Shown here in pieces: positions 8,789 to 15,389 of a stretch of DNA of 40,678 bases. The DNA comes from Mesorhizobium intechi (GTDB taxonomy: Bacteria > Pseudomonadota > Alphaproteobacteria > Rhizobiales > Rhizobiaceae), in contig NZ_PNOT02000198.1 of the NCBI RefSeq assembly GCF_002879535.1, forward strand, positions 1 through 40,678, written 5' to 3'. The position numbers and the translations under genes are program-made. How positions within the stretch are numbered: the stretch's first letter is position 1; every line of letters begins with the position of its first letter. The notes under the pieces were generated by a model. The model was not told the origin of the DNA, did no database searches, and was given only the letters and a program-made list of their open reading frames with translations.

Positions 8789-10231
8789 TTACCGCATCAC
8801 CTCGCCCAATTGCATCGTCGCCCCCATCAACTCCTCATCCGAAAACCCGGAAAAGCCCAGCACCAGCCCTTGCTTGGGCGCGCCGTCGACGAACATCGCG
8901 GAGAGCGCCCGCGCGCCGACGCCCGCCGCCTTGGCCGCTTCGACAATGGCCACGTCCGGTCCGGCGCCCTTCAGCATCGCCATCAGATGCAGCCCCTGTT
9001 CGGGAACCGTCACCTCGAGCCTGTCGCCGCAATGCGCCTGGAGGCCCGCCACCAGTACGTCGCGCGCGGCTTGCACGCGGCGGCGCACGCGCCGGAGATG
9101 CGCGGCGAAGTGGCCTTCGTTCAGCAGGTCGGTCAGCGCGCCCTCGGCCAGCGTCGAAGGGTAGCGGTCCGAGCGCGCCCTGATCGCCATCACCGCATCG
9201 AGCAATGGTTCCGGCACCACGACATAGCCGATGCGCAGGCCGGGAAAGAGGACCTTGGAGAAAGTGCCGAGATAGGCGACGCGGCCCGCGCCGTCCATGC
9301 CTTGCAGCGAGGTCAGCGGCGGGCCGGCATAGCGGAACTCGCTGTCGTAATCGTCCTCGATGATCCAGGCGTCATTGCGCCGCGCCCAGTCGAGCAGGGC
9401 AAGCCGCCGGCGCATCGTCATGGTCACACCGAGCGGATATTGATGCGAGGGCGTGACGTAGGCGGCGCGCGCCCTTGGGCAGAGACGTTCGCCGATCTCG
9501 GGATCGAGCCCTTCGGCATCGACCGGCACGGCGACGACGCCGGCGCCGCTGCCGGCGAGCACGGCGTGCGCCATGGGATAGCAGGGATTTTCGATCCACA
9601 CGGCGTCGCCGGGGCGAAGTGCCGCGCGCGCCAGCAGGTCCAGCCCCTGCTGCGTGCCCGAGGTCAACAGGATCTGGCCGGCGTCGCAGCGCACACCCCG
9701 CGCGGTCCTGAGATAAGCGGCAATCGCGGTTCGCAGCGGAAGGCCGCCGCGGGGATCGCCATAGCGGAAATGCTCGGGGCCGGGGCGGGCGAGGTGGCGC
9801 GACAGCAAAATGCGGAACACATCAAGCGTGCGCGGGTCGGACACCGCGACGCCAAGGCCGCAAGGCAGCGAGGTGGCGGCATCGATCTCCGGCGGACGCG
9901 CCTTGGCCAGCGTCGTCGGCAGATACGGCACGTCGGGCGCGACGAACGTGCCGGCGCCGACCTTGGCCACGGCAAAGCCTTCCGAGATCAGCATTTCGAA
10001 ACAGGCGACCGCCGCCGACCGCGACAGGCCGAAACGTCGCGCAAGGTCGCGGGTGGTCGGCAGTTTGGCGCCGGCGGCCAGCGCCCCGGTCTCGATCAGC
10101 CGCCTGAGTGCCGCGTAGAGCTCGCGGCTGCGCGGGCCGTCGCCCGGCAGAACCGGGATCAGCGCCGACCAATCCGGCAGATTGGTCTGAATCTTGTTTC
10201 TGTGATTGGTTCTTTTCTCAACCAATGTCAT
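8789..10231 (-). CDS. MocR/GabR-family regulator (wHTH fused to aminotransferase-like domain)
   Basis: A 480-residue protein of MocR architecture. The GntR-type winged helix lies at about 34-98 (SRELYAALRRLIETGAL, LPTTRDLARRFGLSRSAAV). The rest is a fold-type I aminotransferase domain with FRYGDPRGGLPLR, TSGTQQGLDLL, IIEDDYDSEFRY and the PLP-lysine motif GTFSKVLFPGLRIGY (Lys326). Such regulators bind pyridoxal phosphate and commonly control amine, GABA or vitamin B6 genes. It is divergent from a pyridoxamine-oxidase-like gene, which supports a B6-linked role (inference). The ATG at 10229-10231 is the only good start I see, yet the first 20 codons overlap repeated ACCAATC boxes, so the operator may lie inside the coding region or the real start may be later. 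Confidence 0.9.
   Translation of the reverse strand: MTLVEKRTNHRNKIQTNLPDWSALIPVLPGDGPRSRELYAALRRLIETGALAAGAKLPTTRDLARRFGLSRSAAVACFEMLISEGFAVAKVGAGTFVAPDVPYLPTTLAKARPPEIDAATSLPCGLGVAVSDPRTLDVFRILLSRHLARPGPEHFRYGDPRGGLPLRTAIAAYLRTARGVRCDAGQILLTSGTQQGLDLLARAALRPGDAVWIENPCYPMAHAVLAGSGAGVVAVPVDAEGLDPEIGERLCPRARAAYVTPSHQYPLGVTMTMRRRLALLDWARRNDAWIIEDDYDSEFRYAGPPLTSLQGMDGAGRVAYLGTFSKVLFPGLRIGYVVVPEPLLDAVMAIRARSDRYPSTLAEGALTDLLNEGHFAAHLRRVRRRVQAARDVLVAGLQAHCGDRLEVTVPEQGLHLMAMLKGAGPDVAIVEAAKAAGVGARALSAMFVDGAPKQGLVLGFSGFSDEELMGATMQLGEVMR
10168..10226. promoter_or_regulatory. Cluster of GATTGGT/ACCAATC boxes between MocR and PNPOx genes
   Basis: The heptamer occurs as ACCAATC (10168-10174), GATTGGT (10180-10186), GATTGGT (10204-10210) and a six-base ACCAAT (10221-10226). 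The first two form an inverted repeat with a five-base spacer; the middle two are direct repeats 24 bases apart, the kind of spacing reported for MocR-type operators. The boxes fall in and just upstream of the regulator's 5' end, where they could govern both divergent genes. Confidence 0.5.
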
Positions 10232-10269
10232 GGCGCATGGTTGGCAGACAACAGCCGAGGATGCAAGCC

Positions 10270-10989
10270 GTGAACGACGTCGCCGCCAGCTTTCCGACCA
10301 CCAGCCGCAACCGGGTCAAGCGCCTGCATGAGCGCGGCAGCTACGACCATGCGGCCGTCTTCGCGGTGCTGGATGCCGGGCTGCTCTGCCATGTCGCCTA
10401 CACGTTCGACGGCCAGCCCTATTGCACACCGACCATTCACTGGCGCGAAGGCGACATGCTGTACTGGCACGGCTCGTCGGCCAGTCGCATGCTGCGCCAA
10501 TTGCGCGGCGGCACGCCGGCCTGTCTCACCGTGTCGCATCTCGATGGACTGGTGCTGGCGCGCACCGGCTTCAACCATTCCGCCAATTACCGCTCGGCGA
10601 TGTGTTTCGGCACCGCGCGGATTGTTGACGAGCCGGACGAAAAGATGAAGGCACTGGCCGGCGTCGTTGACCGCTTCTACCCCGGACGCAGCGGAACCTT
10701 GCGGCCGATCTCGACGCAGGAAGCCAAGGCGACGATGGTGATCGGCATGCGCATCGAGGAGGCATCGGCCAAGGTGCGCGCCAAGGGCGTCGGCGACGAC
10801 GAGGAGGACTACGGCCATCCGGTGTGGGCCGGCGTCATCCCGGTGCGGACGGTGATCGGCGCGGCCGAGCCGTGTCCGAGGCTGCTGCCGGGAATAGAGC
10901 GGCCTGGGAACCTGGCCAGATATGCGGAAGGAGAGAGGCTGGACCAGGCGCTGATGCAGGCGCAAATCGCGTATGAGGGCGAGGGTTAG
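10270..10989 (+). CDS. Pyridoxamine 5'-phosphate oxidase-like flavin-binding protein
   Basis: About 239 residues from the GTG at 10270. The fold signature is the split-barrel FMN-binding type: CHVAYTFDGQPYCTPTIHWREGDMLY near the N-terminus and the RYSAMCFGTARIVDE-like segment in the middle. Proteins of this group (PNPOx-like, near NimA) bind FMN or haem and are oxidoreductases of varied or unknown substrate. GTG at 10270 is preferred because CCGAGG ends nine bases before it; the ATG at 10261 directly abuts that sequence and the longer frame from 10228 overlaps the MocR start. It is divergent from the MocR gene and is its most likely target (inference). Confidence 0.82.
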   Translation: MNDVAASFPTTSRNRVKRLHERGSYDHAAVFAVLDAGLLCHVAYTFDGQPYCTPTIHWREGDMLYWHGSSASRMLRQLRGGTPACLTVSHLDGLVLARTGFNHSANYRSAMCFGTARIVDEPDEKMKALAGVVDRFYPGRSGTLRPISTQEAKATMVIGMRIEEASAKVRAKGVGDDEEDYGHPVWAGVIPVRTVIGAAEPCPRLLPGIERPGNLARYAEGERLDQALMQAQIAYEGEG

Positions 10990-11071
10990 TTTGCGCTTCT
11001 TCCTTCTCCCACAGGGGGGGAAGGGAGGGTGCACTTGCCGCCGCCGGCTCCGCGCCGTAAGTCACCCGGCC

Positions 11072-11524
11072 ATGATCACTTTCCGCAAGGCGCAAGCCTC
11101 CGACCTGCCGGCAATCGTCGCCATGCTGGCCGACGATCCGCTGGGCGCCGCCCGCGAGGATGCCTCCGTGCCGCTGGCGCAAGGCTATCTCAAGGCTTTT
11201 GCCGCCATCGATGCCGATCCCAACCAGTTGCTGGTGGTGGCCGTGCATGGCGCGGAGGTGATCGGCACGTTGCAGATCACCTTTCTTGCCGGGCTATCGC
11301 GCAAGGGTGCCTGGCGCGGGCAGATCGAGGCGGTTCGCGTCGCCGGCCATCGGCGCTCGGGCGGCATCGGCCGGCTGATGCTCGAATGGGCGATCGATCA
11401 GTGCCGGGCACGCGGCTGCGGTCTTGTGCAACTGACCACCGACAAGGGGCGGGCGGATGCGCACCGCTTCTATGAAAAGCTCGGCTTCACCGCCAGCCAT
11501 ATCGGCTACAAGAAAAGCCTTTGA
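11072..11524 (+). CDS. GNAT-family N-acetyltransferase
   Basis: A 150-residue protein with a complete GNAT fold: MITFRKAQASDLPAIVAML at the start, LLVVAVHGAEVIGTLQITFL in the middle, then IEAVRVAGHRRSGGIGRLML, where the R-x-x-G-x-G/A acetyl-CoA loop reads RRSGGIG, and ADAHRFYEKLGFTASHIGYKK at the end. The substrate cannot be told. The frame is open upstream to 10973, but that part is a GC-rich intergenic stretch, so ATG at 11072 is used. Confidence 0.88.
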   Translation: MITFRKAQASDLPAIVAMLADDPLGAAREDASVPLAQGYLKAFAAIDADPNQLLVVAVHGAEVIGTLQITFLAGLSRKGAWRGQIEAVRVAGHRRSGGIGRLMLEWAIDQCRARGCGLVQLTTDKGRADAHRFYEKLGFTASHIGYKKSL

Positions 11525-11605
11525 ACGCAACCCCGTTCCGCCCGGGCGGCGACTGGCGTATAGCGGAAGGCTTTCAGGCACTATTCAAATTGCCTGACAA
11601 AGCGG

Positions 11606-11632
11606 ATATAGGTCAGCGACGTTGACCTATAT
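11606..11632. promoter_or_regulatory. Perfect 10-bp inverted repeat upstream of aminotransferase
   Basis: ATATAGGTCA (11606-11615) and TGACCTATAT (11623-11632) are exact reverse complements with a seven-base spacer. The element ends 24 bases before the TTG start of the aminotransferase, well placed for an operator. It is not followed by a T-run in either direction, so a terminator is unlikely. Which regulator binds is unknown. Confidence 0.55.
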
Positions 11633-11656
11633 GAAAATCGTCCGGGGAGGCCTGAC

Positions 11657-12865
11657 TTGACGCTTTTGAACCTGTTGGCTTCGCGCGCGTCGCGCATGAA
11701 GGCCTCCGAAATCCGCGAGCTCCTAAAGCTGCTCGACCAGCCTGATATCATCTCCTTCGCCGGCGGCATTCCCGACCCGGCGCTGTTTCCGGCCGAGGCC
11801 ATCCGCGATGCCTATGCCGAGGTGTTGGGCGGTGCGGAGGCTGGAGCTGCGCTGCAATACCAGGTGTCGGAAGGTTATCTGCCGTTGCGGCGCTGGATCG
11901 CCGGGCAGATGGGCAAGCTCGGCGTCGACTGCGACGAGGCCAACATCTTCATCACCTCCGGCTCGCAGCAGGCGCTGGATTATCTGGGCAAGCTGTTCCT
12001 TTCGCCGGGCGACACCGCGCTGGTGACATGGCCGACCTATCTCGGCGCGCTGCAGGCGTTCAACGCCTATGAGCCGCGCTATGACCGGCTGCGACCGGAA
12101 GGCGGCAACATGACGCCGGACGCCTATCGCGCCGCGGCCGCCGCCAATGGCGGCAAGGTCAAGTTCGCCTATCTGGTGCCCGACTTCGCCAATCCGACCG
12201 GCAACACGCTGGACCGGAAGCAGCGCGAAGCGGTGCTGGATCTTGCCGGCGAACTCGACATCGCAATCATCGAGGACGCCGCCTACCGGGCGCTGCGCTA
12301 TGACGGCGAGGGCGTGCCGCCGATCCTGGCGCTCGACTGCGCGCGCTGCGGCGGCATCGACAAGGCGCGCACGCTCTATTGCGGCTCGTTCTCGAAAATA
12401 CTGTCGCCGGGGATGCGCGTCGGCTGGGTGTGCGCCCCGCGTCATGTGGTGGAAAAGCTGGTGCTGATGAAGCAGGCGTCCGACCTGCACAGCCCGTCGA
12501 TCAACCAGCTGGTCATGCACCGCGTCGCCGAATCCGTGTTCGACGGCCAGGTCGACAAACTGATCGGCGCCTATCGCCAGCGCCGCGACGGCCTGCTCGG
12601 CGCGCTCGAAGCCAACATGCCGGAGGGCGTGACCTGGAGCCGCCCGGAAGGCGGCATGTTCGTCTGGGTGACGCTGCCGGAAGGCGCGGACGCCACCGAA
12701 CTCCTGGCGCGGTCGGTAAAGGAGGCGCGCGTCGCCTTCGTGCCCGGCAATGCTTTTTACGCCGATGGCACCGGACGCAACACGCTGCGGCTGTCCTTCA
12801 CGCTGGCTGACCGGCGTGCCGTCACCGAAGGCATTCCACGGCTGGCGGCGCTGCTGAAGGGATAG
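11657..12865 (+). CDS. PLP-dependent aminotransferase (class I/II, fold-type I)
   Basis: A 402-residue enzyme. It has ISFAGGIPDPALFP, ALQYQVSEGYLPLR, FITSGSQQALDYL, VPDFANPTGNTL (Asn179), IIEDAAYRALRY and the PLP-lysine site GSFSKILSPGMRVGW (Lys247), then RLSF near the C-terminus. The pattern is that of the 2-aminoadipate/multi-substrate (LysN/AadAT-like) transaminase group; the exact amino acid is uncertain. The start is a TTG at 11657-11659: GGGGAGG ends six bases before it, while the next ATG is 13 codons in without such a site. A perfect palindrome lies just upstream. Confidence 0.9.
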   Translation: MTLLNLLASRASRMKASEIRELLKLLDQPDIISFAGGIPDPALFPAEAIRDAYAEVLGGAEAGAALQYQVSEGYLPLRRWIAGQMGKLGVDCDEANIFITSGSQQALDYLGKLFLSPGDTALVTWPTYLGALQAFNAYEPRYDRLRPEGGNMTPDAYRAAAAANGGKVKFAYLVPDFANPTGNTLDRKQREAVLDLAGELDIAIIEDAAYRALRYDGEGVPPILALDCARCGGIDKARTLYCGSFSKILSPGMRVGWVCAPRHVVEKLVLMKQASDLHSPSINQLVMHRVAESVFDGQVDKLIGAYRQRRDGLLGALEANMPEGVTWSRPEGGMFVWVTLPEGADATELLARSVKEARVAFVPGNAFYADGTGRNTLRLSFTLADRRAVTEGIPRLAALLKG

Positions 12866-12886
12866 GCCGGTCACGGAAGGGGTATT

Positions 12887-13141
12887 CTATGCCGCCACGG
12901 TGACCAGATGCCTGAGTATCGCAAGCCTGGTGCGCGCCAGTTTTCGGAGCGGTTTTTCATAGGCTTTCTCGCCGGTCTCGACGACGAAGACCAATGTCTT
13001 GAAGTCGAGCATGAACTCGTCGATGGCCGCGTCGACCGCCTGCGACCTGCCCTTGAAGCGCCGCAGCAAGGCGGTTGCCTCATCGACGTCGCCGGCCCCG
13101 GCGCTGTCGACAAGCGCTTCCAGTCTCTGAAAACAATCCAA
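12887..13141 (-). CDS. Small protein of unknown function behind an EcfG-type promoter
   Basis: An 84-residue protein I do not recognise. It starts at a TTG (13139-13141) with a strong GGAGG (13150-13154) eight bases upstream, which decides the start. The product looks alpha-helical and mixed in charge, with no signal peptide or membrane segment. Upstream on the same strand is GGAAC (13192-13188), 17 bases, then GTT (13170-13168), close to the EcfG consensus; a transcript from there would have a leader of about 20 bases. This suggests general stress control (inference). It is convergent with the aminotransferase gene. Confidence 0.75.
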   Translation of the reverse strand: MDCFQRLEALVDSAGAGDVDEATALLRRFKGRSQAVDAAIDEFMLDFKTLVFVVETGEKAYEKPLRKLARTRLAILRHLVTVAA

Positions 13142-13167
13142 TCGTTATTCCTCCCGCCGCGCCACGA

Positions 13168-13192
13168 AACTCCGGTTCGATCGGAAAGTTCC
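13168..13192 (-). promoter_or_regulatory. EcfG-like promoter of the 84-aa gene
   Basis: Reading on the minus strand: GGAAC, 16 bases, AGTT. The -35 element is exact; the -10 has A where the consensus has C. The distance to the ribosome site and TTG start is right for a short leader. Confidence 0.5.
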
Positions 13193-13228
13193 AGTCGGGA
13201 GAATTTTCTCCTGGGAAGATGTCGGCGT

Positions 13229-13253
13229 GGAACTTCCCAGGCCGACAGGTGTT
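13229..13253 (+). promoter_or_regulatory. EcfG-like promoter in front of a hairpin RNA
   Basis: GGAAC (13229-13233), 16 bases, TGTT (13250-13253). The region is nearly symmetrical (GGAAC...GTTCC), so a minus-strand match also exists here. No gene starts close downstream; instead a C-loop hairpin and a terminator-like hairpin follow within 95 bases. Confidence 0.45.
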
Positions 13254-13257
13254 CCAA

Positions 13258-13350
13258 GGTGTCTGCCCCCCCCCCCGCAGACATCTGAAGGCCTGTTCAA
13301 TGAGGCTTTCCAAAGCCCGCCGGCTTTCCCCTCTCCGGCGGGCTTTCGCA
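13258..13350 (+). ncRNA. Candidate GSR-controlled small RNA with C-rich loop
   Basis: About 90 bases with three ordered parts. First comes a nine-pair stem (13258-13266 with 13277-13285, one G-U pair) closing a loop of ten cytosines (13267-13276). A 26-base linker follows. Last is a perfect 12-pair GC-rich hairpin (13312-13323 with 13335-13346) followed by CGCATTTG, a plausible terminator. The predicted start from the EcfG-like promoter falls at the base of the first stem. This layout recalls GsrN of Caulobacter, a stress-sigma-dependent small RNA that acts through a cytosine-rich loop on G-rich ribosome sites. The comparison is by architecture only, not by sequence search. Confidence 0.5.
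13312..13346 (+). terminator. Intrinsic terminator-like hairpin
   Basis: AAAGCCCGCCGG and CCGGCGGGCTTT are perfect 12-base arms around an 11-base loop, followed by CGCATTTG. No protein gene on the plus strand ends just before it, which fits its being the end of the small RNA. Confidence 0.6.
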
Positions 13351-13476
13351 TTTGCAAAGGACCCAAGGACTTCGGCGACGACGCCGGAAGGCAGTGCCTG
13401 TCAGTAGCCTGCGCCCGGCTGCATTGACGGCGCCCCGAGCGAATTTAGATTTGCAACATTGCGAGGAGGAATTTTC

Positions 13477-13905
13477 GTGGAAACCCAGGAACTGCATCGC
13501 GGCCGGCTCATCGACCACATCCAGCTGGTGGTAAGGGATCTCGCCGCCAGCCGGCGTTTCTACGAGGCGGTCTTCCGTGTGCTCGGCGTGCCGATCGGCG
13601 GGACTGGCAAGGATTACTTCTGGTCCGATGAGCTGTTCATCTCCAGCGCCGATAGCCGGGCTGCACTGGGAAAGCTCACCGGCCGCCACCATCTGGCCTT
13701 CCAGGCCAGGGACCGCGCGATGGTCGATGCCTTCTACAAGGCCGGGCTGGCGGCCGGCGGCACGGACAATGGCGCGCCGGGCGAGCGGCCCTATCATCCC
13801 GGCTATTACGCCGCCTTCCTGCTCGACCCCGACGGCAACAACATCGAGGCCGTCCATCACGGTGCGCACACGCGCAGCGTCGCTTCGGTGAAGATCACCT
13901 TCTAG
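13477..13905 (+). CDS. VOC-family (glyoxalase/dioxygenase-like) protein
   Basis: A 142-residue single-domain VOC protein: IDHIQLVVRDLAASRRFYEAVF at the N-terminus, GRHHLAFQA in the middle and AAFLLDPDGNNIEAVHH at the end. His15 (IDHIQL), a central His and the C-terminal Glu are the positions that usually hold the metal. The substrate is not predictable. The start is a GTG at 13477 because GAGGAGG ends seven bases upstream; the frame is open to an earlier ATG at 13459 that overlaps the ribosome site. Confidence 0.87.
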   Translation: METQELHRGRLIDHIQLVVRDLAASRRFYEAVFRVLGVPIGGTGKDYFWSDELFISSADSRAALGKLTGRHHLAFQARDRAMVDAFYKAGLAAGGTDNGAPGERPYHPGYYAAFLLDPDGNNIEAVHHGAHTRSVASVKITF

Positions 13906-14113
13906 GGACTTTCAAGGAACTCAGCCGCCGCCGCTGGCCGGTGGCATTTTGCGCGCGTCCTGGCCCAGCGGGGATCGATGGTTCCCGTCGTTGCCAGATC
14001 GCCGACGCCAATGCTAACCGTGCAAAGGCGGTGGGAATCGGCGTCCAGGCAAGGTACGTCGTAATTTTCCGCCGGACAAAGGCATCCTTTCCCCTCGTGG
14101 AGAAATATATTTC

Positions 14114-14629
14114 ATGCAGAAATCGATCAATGCAATCCGCGCTGCCACGCTTTTACTTGTGAGCGGAGCCATCTTGCCGACTATCATATTATCAGTTTCT
14201 TATATTCCATCGGCGCAGGCTCAGGAGGAGTATCTTCCGACCAAGAAGGACTTTGTCGGTAAATGGAAGCTCAGCGGCTCGGCCATCCGGCCGCCGCGCG
14301 ACATGACGGATACGCCGACGCCGGAACAGGAAGCGGCAGCCGCCGAGTTTCAGCAGACGGTAACCGCCTTCTACGGCGCGTTCGACTATCTGGAGATCAC
14401 GGCGGACGGCCGCTACAATTTCCATCAGCCCGGCGACCCCGCGTCGGGCGCCTGCGTCTGGTGCGGAACCTGGTCCTTCAGCAAGAGCTCGCTGTGGCTC
14501 AAGCTGGACACGGCGCCCAGGCTCGACATCTACGCCAAGGACGGCGACATCCAGATGACCTACACCGCCGAGCCCGACGAAAAATCGAAATACGCCTGGC
14601 TGGTCTTCGGCTGGACGAGGGCCGAGTAG
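14114..14629 (+). CDS. Exported protein of unknown function
   Basis: A 171-residue protein I cannot place in a family. It begins with a long hydrophobic signal sequence ending SAQAQ (about 11-36), so the mature part is probably periplasmic. The rest contains FVGKWKLSGS, then a YLEITADGRYNF and CVWCGTWSF stretch, the sort of short beta-strand pattern seen in small barrel proteins of the lipocalin-like or DUF-type exported class. CVWC could form a disulphide or bind metal. The gap from 13906 to 14113 shows nothing I can name. Confidence 0.72.
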   Translation: MQKSINAIRAATLLLVSGAILPTIILSVSYIPSAQAQEEYLPTKKDFVGKWKLSGSAIRPPRDMTDTPTPEQEAAAAEFQQTVTAFYGAFDYLEITADGRYNFHQPGDPASGACVWCGTWSFSKSSLWLKLDTAPRLDIYAKDGDIQMTYTAEPDEKSKYAWLVFGWTRAE

Positions 14630-14682
14630 GCGGGGCGGCGCACCAGCGGATCTGGCCGTCCGGAGCCCGAAGCGGCTTTCCA

Positions 14683-14711
14683 ACCATCTCGTATCTCGTA
14701 TACGAGATGGT
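14683..14711. promoter_or_regulatory. Nested palindromes upstream of the C39/ddl unit
   Basis: Two overlapping symmetries: a perfect 16-base palindrome ATCTCGTATACGAGAT (14693-14708) and a perfect 12-base inverted repeat (14683-14694 with 14700-14711). ATCTCGT is present twice in tandem on the left. It ends 21 bases before the ATG at 14733. The TCGTATACGA core is of the kind bound by GntR-family regulators (inference). It is most easily read as an operator of the following genes. Confidence 0.6.
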
Positions 14712-14732
14712 GCCAACTGCCCGGGAACCCCT

Positions 14733-15350
14733 ATGAACCCATCGCCTGAAGCCGTGCCGTTTTTCAGCCAGTGGGAAACGCCTGACATGACGCTGGCCGT
14801 GCTCGCCGATGGCGCCGAAGTGGCGCTGCGGCGCGATCCGCTATGGCAAGGGTCGGGTGCGGAAACGCCAGGCGAGTATGCGGTCTGGGCCGCCAACATC
14901 TGCGGCATGGCGTGCCTGAAAATGATCCTGGCGACGCGCGGCGAGATCGTGCCGACGGTCGTACTGGCCAGACGCTGCGCCGTATATGGCGGCTATGTCG
15001 TCAACGAAGGCTCGATCAAGGGCCTGATCTACGCCCCCTTCGTCACCTTCGTGAAGGCGGAATTCGGCCTGGAGGCGCAGGTGATGACCAATGTCGCGAC
15101 GTCGGACATTCCGGCGATCATCGCCCGGTCACGCTTCTTCATCGCCTCGGTCAGCAGCGCGATACGCTGGCCCGAGCGCGAGCCGCCGTCGAAGGGCGGC
15201 CATCTGGTGCTGGTGACCGCGGCCTCGGAGGACGGCTTTCGCTTCCACAACCCATCCGGCCATACCAGCGCCACACAGGCCAACGCAGTGTTGGCGCCAG
15301 CCGATTTCGACCGTTTCTTTGCCAATCGCGGCATTGCCGTCACCATTTGA
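14733..15350 (+). CDS. C39-like (papain-fold) cysteine peptidase or relative
   Basis: A 205-residue protein without signal peptide or membrane segment. FFSQWETP near the start, ANICGMACLKMIL (candidate nucleophile Cys56 or Cys60) near 55, GGHLVLVTA (His) near 150 and FHNPSGHT (Asn) after it make the order Cys-His-Asn of the peptidase C39-like (C39_2) family. Relatives cut leader peptides or are uncharacterised. The next gene is a D-Ala-D-Ala ligase, 35 bases on, same strand, so the pair probably forms an operon behind the palindrome at 14683. Whether it acts on peptidoglycan peptides, on D-amino-acid peptides or on something else cannot be decided here. Confidence 0.72.
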   Translation: MNPSPEAVPFFSQWETPDMTLAVLADGAEVALRRDPLWQGSGAETPGEYAVWAANICGMACLKMILATRGEIVPTVVLARRCAVYGGYVVNEGSIKGLIYAPFVTFVKAEFGLEAQVMTNVATSDIPAIIARSRFFIASVSSAIRWPEREPPSKGGHLVLVTAASEDGFRFHNPSGHTSATQANAVLAPADFDRFFANRGIAVTI

Positions 15351-15365
15351 TTTCAAGGGATTTCG

Positions 15366-15389
15366 ATGAAGAACGAGGTTTTTCAATGA
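15366..15389 (+). other. Possible leader peptide MKNEVFQ before ddl
   Basis: ATG at 15366 opens a seven-codon frame whose TGA (15387-15389) overlaps the ddl ATG (15386-15388). An AAGGGA lies six bases before it. It could couple translation into ddl, or be chance. Confidence 0.25.
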
